From NCBI GenBank assembly GCA_021173225.1, contig JAJOLK010000015.1:33387-97386 (forward strand): 64,000 nt of DNA. Direction: 5' to 3'. Position numbers and translations under genes: made by a program. Below are positions 23,324 to 30,322 of the stretch, piece by piece. Source of the DNA: Phycisphaerales bacterium PN19_bin_20 (GTDB lineage Bacteria > Planctomycetota > Phycisphaerae > Phycisphaerales > UBA1924). The stretch's first letter is position 1. Each line of letters begins with the position of its first letter. The notes below the pieces were generated by a model. That model did not search any database. It saw only the letters and a program-made list of their open reading frames with translations, and was not told the DNA's origin.

Positions 23324-24330
23324 GGCGCGCCGCCCACACTACGACCATCGGCAGCGCCGCCGCCAGAAGCGCCGCCAGAAGCGCCGCCAGAAGCGCCGCC
23401 AGAAGCACCGGCGCCAGAGTCAACGCCAGAGTTGGGCACGCGGGCGGGCAGGTCAAGGTCGTAGAGCAGCCCGACGTTCATCTGGTTGAGCAGGGCCGGG
23501 AGGCTGAAGGCGTCGGGGCTCATGCGGCGGACACCGTCTTGCAAGTCGGAGAGGTCAAGCGTGATCAGTGAGCCGCTGGCGGCGTGCGCGATGCGGACGC
23601 GCTTGGCCATCTGGGCCGTCTCGCCGCGCCCGGTCAGCGCAACGGTGTCGTAGTCTTCAAGGCTGGCAACGATGTCAGGCTCGCCGCGCGGATTGAACAG
23701 CTCAACTTGCACGCAGCGCCCGCTGGCGGCGTCAAGCCATGTGCGTTGGCGTGTGCCGCGGCGATCAATGCTGGTGGTCAGGCCGACTAATCGACCGTCA
23801 TTTGAGGCCTGGATCGCGCCGCCGCTCTGTGGCAGCTCGCGGATGCCCAGCAGGCCGGTGAGCTCGACCGGAGGCACGACCACGCCGTAAGAGCGGGCCC
23901 GGCTCTGCTGATAGAGCCCGTGCCGGCCCGCAAACGCGACGCGCTGGTCGCCGGTCAGGTCGATCCACCAATAGCGCTGCGGGTCGCAGCCGATCCAGAC
24001 GAAGGTCTCGCCAACCTTGCCGATGTTCAGCGCGACGCGGTCGGGCTGCTGGATCTGCAATCGCCCCTCGCCTTGCTCGCTGCGCTGGCGACCATCGGCG
24101 TCGGTCCAGCGCAGGCGGACGACAGCGTTGGCCCAGACCTGGCGCAGCTCGGCCACGCCGGCGTTGTGCCGCGCGGCCCAGAGGTCGTAGCGGAGCGTGG
24201 CAGGATCGACCAGCACCGGCGGCAGGTCGGCGTCACGCCCGTTGCGATTGCATGCGGCGAGCGCCGCGGCGAGGACGGTCAAGATGATCGCCAGCAGCCC
24301 GCGCGGGGCCAAGAGTCGCGGGTTGTTCAC
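23320..24330 (-). CDS. Outer-membrane-type lipoprotein, LolA/DUF4292-like
   Basis: A 336-aa protein with a lipoprotein signal peptide ending in a good lipobox (LAACNRNG, Cys near residue 27). The body contains antiparallel-strand patterns of the LolA/LolB fold: 'AVVRLRWTDADGRQRSEQGEGRLQIQQPDRVALNIGKVGETFVWIGCDPQRYWWIDL' and 'CVQVELFNPRGEPDIVASLEDYD'. The C-terminus is a Gly/Ala/Ser tail with four GGAS repeats. It overlaps the RDD gene at its 3' end and the small conserved gene at its 5' end, both by 4 bp. A role in lipoprotein or lipid trafficking is inferred from fold only. Confidence 0.75.
   Translation of the reverse strand: MNNPRLLAPRGLLAIILTVLAAALAACNRNGRDADLPPVLVDPATLRYDLWAARHNAGVAELRQVWANAVVRLRWTDADGRQRSEQGEGRLQIQQPDRVALNIGKVGETFVWIGCDPQRYWWIDLTGDQRVAFAGRHGLYQQSRARSYGVVVPPVELTGLLGIRELPQSGGAIQASNDGRLVGLTTSIDRRGTRQRTWLDAASGRCVQVELFNPRGEPDIVASLEDYDTVALTGRGETAQMAKRVRIAHAASGSLITLDLSDLQDGVRRMSPDAFSLPALLNQMNVGLLYDLDLPARVPNSGVDSGAGASGGASGGASGGASGGGAADGRSVGGAP
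23359..23406 (-). repeat. 12-bp tandem repeat, 4 units, encoding GGAS repeats
   Basis: Four perfect units of plus-strand GCCGCCAGAAGC at the 3' end of the lipoprotein gene, encoding the tail (Ala-Ser-Gly-Gly)n. In-frame, so copy number can vary without a frameshift. Confidence 0.9.
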
Positions 24331-25040
24331 GCGCGGGCCTCCGTGCTGGCGTGCGGTGCGGGATCGGGATTCTCGATTTCATTCGCTGGGGCGGTGCCGG
24401 TGGTAGGTTCGGCGGCGGGATCAGCGCCAGGTCTAGTGGCAGCAGTCTCAGGCTCATCAGCGCCCTGACACATCGACTCAAGCTGCCCGAGCAGCTCGGC
24501 AATCGCGGTGTCACTCAGGCTCGGGTCGTGCACGTGGATCAGCGGCGGGCCCTGCGGCGGCCTGGGCGTCCCACGGACACGCACGAGCATGTCCGCGTTG
24601 CGTGTGCCCTCGTGGGCCAGGACGCGCCGGCGGATCAGCAGCAGCGCGAGCACCATGCGCAGGCCCGCTCGGGCCGGCCCGCTCTGCTGGGTCTGCGTAA
24701 ACAGATCGAGCATTGCCTCGTCATCAAGGATCGCCTTGGGCTTTTCTTGCCCCGTCGCCACCTGCGAGCGCCACGCGCCCACGAGCCGCCCGGGCTCGAA
24801 CAATCGCCCTTGCGGCTCGGCGGCGTCCCACACCTCGAGCGCGTAGTCGCGCCGCTCAGGTTTACCGAGCGCGTGCGTTGAGGCCGTGGGCACAGCGTGC
24901 GCAGGAAGGTCGGCAGGAGGGTTAAGAGGAGGATCGAGAAGAGCGGCGACATACTTCTCGCCCGCGACCAGCACTCGCCCGGTGGCTGAGCAGCGTCTTT
25001 GCGGGCGTCCGATGGTGTATGAACCCGTCCATGCGTTCAT
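24327..25040 (-). CDS. Conserved hypothetical protein, first gene of the lipoprotein/RDD operon
   Basis: Starting at ATG 25040 (MNAWTGSYTIGRPQRRCSATGRVL) this is 237 aa; the track start at 25175 lies in the region of the cinA stop and adds an atypical Arg-rich stretch. The N-terminal 'RRCSATGRVLVAGEKYVAALLD' pattern (C..TG..L..GE.Y.A.L) looks like a conserved motif and may be a degenerate zinc-ribbon-like start. The middle has 'YALEVWDAAEP' and a helical segment 'ARAGLRMVLALLLIRRRVLAHEG'; the C-terminus is Glu/Pro/Ala-rich and probably disordered. No signal peptide. Function unknown; it is coupled (ATGA overlap) to the lipoprotein gene. Confidence 0.65.
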   Translation of the reverse strand: MNAWTGSYTIGRPQRRCSATGRVLVAGEKYVAALLDPPLNPPADLPAHAVPTASTHALGKPERRDYALEVWDAAEPQGRLFEPGRLVGAWRSQVATGQEKPKAILDDEAMLDLFTQTQQSGPARAGLRMVLALLLIRRRVLAHEGTRNADMLVRVRGTPRPPQGPPLIHVHDPSLSDTAIAELLGQLESMCQGADEPETAATRPGADPAAEPTTGTAPANEIENPDPAPHASTEARA

Positions 25041-25087
25041 GGCTTGAGTGTAACGCGCAGGCCGAGGCGGGGCGTGACGCGCCAGGC

Positions 25088-26533
25088 TCAGCCCACGGGC
25101 ATCTCCCAGCTCAGGCGGACTGGCCCGGAAGCGGGGTTCAGCGCGAACCAGAGCATCGCGAGCGCGGAGACGCACGCGCGGTGCCGCACATCGTTGCGGT
25201 CACCGGTAAACAGGAATGTGCGGACGTCCACGGCATGAAACCCCTGTGCAAAGGTCTGCTGTGTTTGGGGCTGATGTGCTTGGCCATGCTGTGGCTGGAG
25301 CTGCTGCGCGTCGCGCTTAGCACTCTCAGCGTCTACCTCCAGCGTCCGGCGCGCAACGGCGATCACGACGGTCCCGGCGGGCTTGGCGTCAGTCCCGCCG
25401 CCCGGCCCAGCGACGCCGGTGATTGAGAGGGCCCAATCGGCCCGGCAGGCGCGCGCCGCGCCGGTGGCCATGGCCGCCGCGACGGGCACGCTGACGGCCC
25501 CGTGCTGCGCGAGCAGTTCCGCTGGCACGCCGAGCAAGCCTTGCTTGAGCTGGTTGCTGTAACTGATGACGCCGCCCAGCATCGCGGCGGAAGAGCCGGG
25601 CACGCCGGTCAGCAGCGCGCCAAGAAGCCCGCCGGTGCAGCTTTCAGCGAGGGCGAGGCGCTGATCGGCACCGCGCAGGCGCTCGAGCACCGCCGCGGCA
25701 AGCACAGCGTCTGACGGCGTTGCACCCTCGGCCCCGCCGCCTAAAGCGCTCGCAAAGAGGTTCGGGCCAAGCAACTCGCGGACGGCGGCCTGGTCTGCAT
25801 TCAGCAGCACTGCGCCCGCGGCCGCGTCGTCACCCTCGTAGCGATGGCGAAGCGTAAGGATGCCGCCGCTGGCGGTCATGCCCAGCAGCGGCGTGCGGTC
25901 GCGCGCCGTCAGAGCACCAAGGCGCGCGGCGCACTCGGCCTCGGGCATACCAAGCACGTAACCCAGTCGGGTCAGGACGACCCGCGACGGTCGCAGCAAC
26001 GGCTCTGCGTGCGCGTGCCACATGGGCATCAGCTCGTTCGGCGGTCCGGGAAGCGCCAGCACGTCGCAACTGTGGGAGCCGTCAGAAGCTGGTAGGTTGA
26101 GCGTCAAGTACAGGCCCGGCGCGGTGCCGAAGTCGTTGGGCAGGCAGCGCGCGCGGGCGGGGCGCTGGGTCTGGCGGAGTTGGCGGGCGTTGACGCTTCG
26201 CCCGCGCGTGGAGAGCTTCTCGGTCAGCGCCTGGGCCTGCGCAGGATCATCAACAATCGCGTCTCCGCTGACCATGCACAGCGCTGCGCGGGTCAGGTCG
26301 CCATCGGTCGGACCGAGCCCGCCGGTCATCACCAGTACATCGGCCTTGGCGGTCAGGCGCACTATCGCACTCGCCAGCTCCGCAAGCTCGTCACCGACGG
26401 CGGCGATCTCAACTACGCGGACGCCACGGTCGGTCAGGCGCTGGGCCAGCCATCGTGCGTTGGTATCTTGCAACTGGCCGAGGACCAGCTCGTCGCCAGT
26501 GCTCAGGATGGCCGCGGTACGGTGCGAACGCAT
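25088..26533 (-). CDS. cinA: CinA-family protein (nicotinamide-nucleotide amidohydrolase/MoCF domain)
   Basis: A 481-aa two-domain CinA. N-terminal MoCF-like domain (COG1058): 'AAILSTGDELVLGQLQDTNARWLAQRLTDRGVRV' and 'ADVLVMTGGLGPTDGDLTRAAL', the family GGLGPT.DD signature with GDLT here. C-terminal PncC domain: 'QRLALAESCTGGLLGALLTGVPGSS.. GGVISYSNQLKQGLLGV' and 'WALSITGVAGPGGGTDAKPAGTVVIAV', including the catalytic-region 'AESCTGG' and 'TGVAGPGGG'. The enzyme deamidates NMN in NAD salvage; in other bacteria it is linked to competence. The track ORF continues to 26896 but that part is a shadow of pyruvate kinase; ATG 26533 is the family start. Residues after 'ARRTLEVDAE' carry a Gln/His-rich insertion. 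Confidence 0.93.
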   Translation of the reverse strand: MRSHRTAAILSTGDELVLGQLQDTNARWLAQRLTDRGVRVVEIAAVGDELAELASAIVRLTAKADVLVMTGGLGPTDGDLTRAALCMVSGDAIVDDPAQAQALTEKLSTRGRSVNARQLRQTQRPARARCLPNDFGTAPGLYLTLNLPASDGSHSCDVLALPGPPNELMPMWHAHAEPLLRPSRVVLTRLGYVLGMPEAECAARLGALTARDRTPLLGMTASGGILTLRHRYEGDDAAAGAVLLNADQAAVRELLGPNLFASALGGGAEGATPSDAVLAAAVLERLRGADQRLALAESCTGGLLGALLTGVPGSSAAMLGGVISYSNQLKQGLLGVPAELLAQHGAVSVPVAAAMATGAARACRADWALSITGVAGPGGGTDAKPAGTVVIAVARRTLEVDAESAKRDAQQLQPQHGQAHQPQTQQTFAQGFHAVDVRTFLFTGDRNDVRHRACVSALAMLWFALNPASGPVRLSWEMPVG

Positions 26534-26568
26534 GTCGTGATGCTCCGAGCTTGGTCCGGGTGTGGGCG

Positions 26569-28137
26569 TTAGAACGCGTGGAAGCCGCTGTCGGTGCTGC
26601 CAACATAGTGAATTATCAGCGCCGAGGCTGGGGCCTGCACGCCCAGGGGCCGGCCCGCGATGAGCACGACCGGCTCGCCGAGCTTGGCCCACTCGCGCGT
26701 GAGCAGGTCGTGATCCACCGCGCGGTTCCACGCGGCGAGGCTTGAATCCGGCGGCGGGTCCATACGCAGGGCGATGACGCCTTTGAGCAGGGCCATGCGT
26801 CGCGTCTCGCGAACGCTGCTGGAATACGCGATGATCGGGATGCCCGGGCTGGTCTGCGAAAGGTAACGGGCCGTCCCGCCGCGCTGGCTCCAGCACACGA
26901 TGAGCTTCGCGCGCACGTCACGCGCCACATACCAAGCCCCGTGCGCGAGGCTGGCGGTGCGGTAGCCCGAAGCCAGCACCTTCAGCGGCGGGCTGGCGAC
27001 CGCCGGGGCGCTCTCACGCGACCACGCCTCTGCGTGCTCGATGATCCGGCGCATGGTCTCAACCGTCACGACCGGATACTGGCCCGCGGCGGTCTCAGCA
27101 CTGAGCATCACCGCGTCGGCGCCCTGAAAGATCGCCGTCGCCACGTCGCCCGCCTCGGCCCGCGTGGGCATCGGGCTGATGATCATGCTCTCGAGCATCT
27201 GCGTCGCGACGATGCAGGGCTTCCCGAAGGCGTCGGCGGCGGCGACGATCCGCTTCTGCGCCACCGGCACCTGCGCGATGTCCATCTCTACGCCCAGGTC
27301 GCCGCGTGCGACCATCAGCCCGTCGCTGGCGGCGGCGATTTCTTCGAGGTTTGTCAGCGCCTGGGGCTTCTCGATCTTGGCGATCACCGGGATGCTCGCG
27401 CCCCCGGCGATGCCACCGGCGTTGCCGTCCACGCTGCACATGCCGTCGAGCTTGTCCTTGAGCTCGCGGACCTCGGCCGCGCTGCGCACGAAGCTCAGGG
27501 CCAGGAAGTCAAGCCCATAACGCACGGCCCACTCAACGCACGTCCAGTCGCGCGGCGTCAGCGCGGGAATCGCAAGCTCCGTCTGCGGCAGGTTGATCCC
27601 CTTACCGCTGGTAACCAAACCACCGGTAATCACTCGGCAGCGCAGCACGCCCGCGACGCCGCGGGCCCGCGCACCGTCGCCGGGCTCGGGCTCGACGGCC
27701 AGCGCCCGGATCGCTCCGTCATTGATCAGCACCTTGTGCCCCGGGCGCACGTCACGACAGATGCCCGCGTAAGTGCAGTCAAAGACCGCCGGCCCGCGGG
27801 CCGCGGCACCGGGCTCGAGCGCTGACGCCGTGCCAGAGCCGGGAACGATCAGGAAGTCGTCGCCCGCCGAGACCCGAACGCCGCCGTCAGCAACGGTGCC
27901 GATGCGGATCTTCGGGCCCGGCAAGTCACCAAGGACGCCCACGGGCACGCCGCGGTCCTCAGCCGCGCTGCGGATGACGCTGAGTCGGCGGAGGTGGTCT
28001 TCGAGGGTCCCGTGGCTGAAGTTCAGTCGAAAGCAGGCCACCCCCGCGTCGATGAGCTTGCCGATGACTTCATACGACTCGCTGGCCGGCCCGACTGTGG
28101 CGAGAATCTTGGCGAGTGTTGGTCGGGGGCTGGGCAT
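26569..28137 (-). CDS. pyk: Pyruvate kinase
   Basis: Pyruvate kinase converts PEP and ADP to pyruvate and ATP, the last step of glycolysis. Motifs: 'LAKILATVGPASESYEVIGKLIDAGVACFRLNFSHGT' (substrate and K+ site), 'LGDLPGPKIRIGT', the signature 'IPVIAKIEKPQALTNLEEI' with catalytic Lys, 'VARGDLGVEMDIAQVPVAQKRI', 'CIVATQMLESMI.. PTRAEAGDVATAIFQGADAVMLSAETAAGQYPV'. The C-terminal domain has 'GIPIIAYSSSVRETRRMALLKGVIAL'. 522 aa. Two starts are possible: GTG at 28179, overlapping the phosphatase stop, or ATG at 28137, which gives the usual family N-terminus and is chosen here. Neither has a strong SD. Confidence 0.96.
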   Translation of the reverse strand: MPSPRPTLAKILATVGPASESYEVIGKLIDAGVACFRLNFSHGTLEDHLRRLSVIRSAAEDRGVPVGVLGDLPGPKIRIGTVADGGVRVSAGDDFLIVPGSGTASALEPGAAARGPAVFDCTYAGICRDVRPGHKVLINDGAIRALAVEPEPGDGARARGVAGVLRCRVITGGLVTSGKGINLPQTELAIPALTPRDWTCVEWAVRYGLDFLALSFVRSAAEVRELKDKLDGMCSVDGNAGGIAGGASIPVIAKIEKPQALTNLEEIAAASDGLMVARGDLGVEMDIAQVPVAQKRIVAAADAFGKPCIVATQMLESMIISPMPTRAEAGDVATAIFQGADAVMLSAETAAGQYPVVTVETMRRIIEHAEAWSRESAPAVASPPLKVLASGYRTASLAHGAWYVARDVRAKLIVCWSQRGGTARYLSQTSPGIPIIAYSSSVRETRRMALLKGVIALRMDPPPDSSLAAWNRAVDHDLLTREWAKLGEPVVLIAGRPLGVQAPASALIIHYVGSTDSGFHAF

Positions 28138-28175
28138 GAGGCAAACGTAGCGGGCGCCTGGCGGCGCGGGGTTGG

Positions 28176-29147
28176 TCACACGTCCATCGCCCCGCGCCCC
28201 ACATGCCGCTCCGCCGCGGGCACAATACTCCCGACGATGTTCGCCACGCTGATCTCAGGCCACGCGGGCGTACGCCCGCCCAGGGGCCAGCGGATGATGT
28301 CGCCAAAGAACCTCACACTGGCCCAGAGCCGTTCGCCAAGGCTCGCGCCGCGGCTGGTGCCGGTGGCCCGCAGCACCAGCACCGTTACATCGTCGCCCAG
28401 TTCGCTTGTGCCAGCCCAATCAAGCACGGCGTTGTAAAGCCCGCTGGCCATCCGCTCTGGCTCAGTCGCGTCAAGGCCTTGCATCAGCTTTACCAGCCCC
28501 TCAGTGCCAAGCATCTCGCCGCTCGCACGCGAGGCCTCAATCAGGCTGTCGCTATACAGCACGCACAGGTCGCCGGGCGTCGTGCGAAACTCGACCGGCG
28601 GGTATGGCGTGTCTCCAAACACCCCGAGCGGAAGGCCCGGGGGCGTGCCGCCCGCTGAGCTTGCGCTCGACGGCGGCGCGGGCATCTCTCGCCAGCGGTT
28701 TATGGCGTTGTTGAACAGCAGCGGACGCGGGTGGCCCGCCAACGTGATGCTCAGCGCGCCGGTGGGGGCGAAGTACGTCACGCCCACGGCCGTAGCGAAC
28801 ACGCCGCTGGAAGTCAGGCTCTCAAACGCGGCGTTCAGTCTTTCGATGAACTCGCGCTGCTCGACATGGTTCATGTACCGGCGCATCAGCGTGCGGAGCT
28901 GGACGGCAATCGGCGCGACCTTCACGCCATGCCCGCTCACGTCGGCCAGCAGCAGCCTGGAGATTCGCCCGGTGCCGCACGAGCTGACCAGGTGCACATC
29001 GCCGCCCGCATCGGCGCGTTGATACGGCCTGGCAAGGATCCAGGCGTCCATCCCGTGCATGGCGACGGCCTGATCGGTCAGACCGTGCCCGCCCCAGACC
29101 TCGGTGCAGGCCATCATGTGGGCTGGGTTTGGTTCTTGGGCGTTCAT
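28176..29147 (-). CDS. SpoIIE/PP2C-family protein serine phosphatase
   Basis: A 323-aa protein with a single SpoIIE-type PP2C domain. Metal-binding motifs are recognisable: 'QRADAGGDVHLV' (GGD), 'LLLADVSGHGVKVA' (DVsGHG), 'TAVGVTYFAPTGALSITLAGHPRPLLF' (NAGHpp-like, AGHPRP), and 'GDLCVLYSDSLIEA' (YSDGl..a, with DS in place of DG). The N-terminus before the domain is short and lacks a sensor. Such enzymes often dephosphorylate anti-sigma antagonists in partner-switching systems; no partner gene is adjacent. It is upstream of, and overlaps, the pyruvate kinase GTG codon. Confidence 0.85.
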   Translation of the reverse strand: MNAQEPNPAHMMACTEVWGGHGLTDQAVAMHGMDAWILARPYQRADAGGDVHLVSSCGTGRISRLLLADVSGHGVKVAPIAVQLRTLMRRYMNHVEQREFIERLNAAFESLTSSGVFATAVGVTYFAPTGALSITLAGHPRPLLFNNAINRWREMPAPPSSASSAGGTPPGLPLGVFGDTPYPPVEFRTTPGDLCVLYSDSLIEASRASGEMLGTEGLVKLMQGLDATEPERMASGLYNAVLDWAGTSELGDDVTVLVLRATGTSRGASLGERLWASVRFFGDIIRWPLGGRTPAWPEISVANIVGSIVPAAERHVGRGAMDV

Positions 29148-29200
29148 CGGTGCGGCGGCCGGTGCGGGTCTCTGGAGGGTAAGGCGATCATCACCGGTGG

Positions 29201-29285
29201 GTCGCTGGACGGGGCCGTGCCTTGCGGTAAACGGCGGGTGTTCGGGTGCGAAATCAGGCTGTTGCGGCCCGACCCATCCAGCGAC
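29201..29285 (-). promoter_or_regulatory. Structured leader upstream of the SpoIIE-type phosphatase gene
   Basis: Perfect 9-bp arms GTCGCTGGA (29201-29209) and TCCAGCGAC (29277-29285) with additional inner complementarity (GGGGCC/GGCCC), 54 nt before the phosphatase start. A TATAAT-like box lies further upstream on the same strand (29348-29353). No known riboswitch class is recognised. Confidence 0.4.
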
Positions 29286-29347
29286 GCAACCACTAGGGAT
29301 AGTCGCCGCACGAGGGCTCGCGACGGCGGTTTTCGGTATGCTTGTAG

Positions 29348-29353
29348 ATTATA
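29348..29353 (-). promoter_or_regulatory. TATAAT box, possible housekeeping promoter for the phosphatase-pyk-cinA unit
   Basis: The minus strand reads GTATAATCT, a perfect -10 hexamer in an AT-rich patch that is rare in this GC-rich window. A convincing -35 hexamer was not found at 16-18 nt. A start near 29341 would give a leader of about 190 nt containing the hairpin at 29201-29285. Confidence 0.4.
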
Positions 29354-30322
29354 CTGTGGGCGTTTGTGGTCACACTGATTCGTGAATCTGTTTATAATCT
29401 GCAGAGCTTTGAACTATCGACGCTCGTGTTGATAAGCTCCGCCTTCTGGCCGGCGAACGCGAACGCGTCGGCAGCTTGCGGGCAGGGTGAAACTGCCCGG
29501 CTCAGTCGCCGCGACGGGATACGAATGTGGTTGAGCGTCTTGAAGGGGATAGCTGTGTCAAAGATTCTCTCGTTGCTGTGTGCCAATGCTTAACGCCTGA
29601 GAGCTGGGGCCTAAGACGTCCGTCTTCCAGAGGCCCGAGGAGGAAGGCTCGCGTTATTACTTGTTTGCACGCGGTACTTCGTTAGCGGATCGACACCTCG
29701 TGCTCAAAGGGCCGCCACTAACGCAAAGGTTTGTGCCCGCCGCGGAACCGTTGGCGGTGCGTCTGGTTACTGACGCCCCGAGCCGATAAGCGGCGGTGGT
29801 CGATCGTAGAGCTGCACCGCTGCAGCGCGCCGGGCGTGCTGATGGGACGTGAATCTGCTGATGACAGCGACTTTCCGAGAGAGCGGATGCCCCGCTTGTC
29901 GAAGATCGCCCGCTGTCGACGCTGCTTCACTCAACATCCTGCAGGGCAGCCTCAACCTGGCTGCAGCGGGGCACGGCTTGGAAATGCTATCATCCTCCGC
30001 CCATGACGCACTGCCGCACCATCGCTGCTCGAATTCGCTGGCCCCGTAGAGGGGCTTGAGAGGTCCGCCGTTGCCTGCATCGCCCTCGCATTGGGGCTAC
30101 GGGGTCTGGGCGGGCTCGTTGGCGTCGCTGTTCAAACCGCACGATCTACTCACCACCCTCCTGCCAGACCTGCAGCTCAAAGCGCGGCGCCGCACAGGTC
30201 GCTGGTGAGTTTCCCGTTCCGGCGTCGCTCCGTACACTGGGCGTTCGCCCGCAGCAAGCACACACTTCGGCCGTGACCGCCGGGCCCCGACCCGCTGAGG
30301 CCACGCTCAAGGATTCTCCGCC
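29354..30322. other. Long intergenic region of lower GC, no recognised gene
   Basis: Most of the 1.17-kb gap between the divergently transcribed phosphatase and ileS genes. Line-by-line counts give 38% GC at 29341-29400, 58% at 29401-29460 and 48% at 29521-29580, well below the neighbouring genes. The ORFs here (60-91 aa, both strands) overlap one another, lack SD-start pairs and show no recognisable motifs. A strong hairpin (AAGACG/CGTCTT within GGGCC/GGCCC) lies at 29607-29636. It may hold an unrecognised RNA gene or the remains of a mobile element; I cannot tell which. Confidence 0.5.

Noticed and set aside
26534-26896. Upstream extension of cinA
   Set aside because: It lies inside the pyruvate kinase coding region and has no family similarity.
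29430-29880. RNase P RNA on the minus strand
   Set aside because: A CCAGAAGGCGGAGCTTA stretch and a CGGAAAGTCG stretch resemble CR-V and CR-I, but they are about 440 nt apart and the other conserved blocks (AGGGTGAAA, GCAAACCG) are missing in register.
30003-30059. 18-codon ORF before ileS as an attenuation leader
   Set aside because: It has only two Ile codons, no SD and no visible terminator/antiterminator pair.
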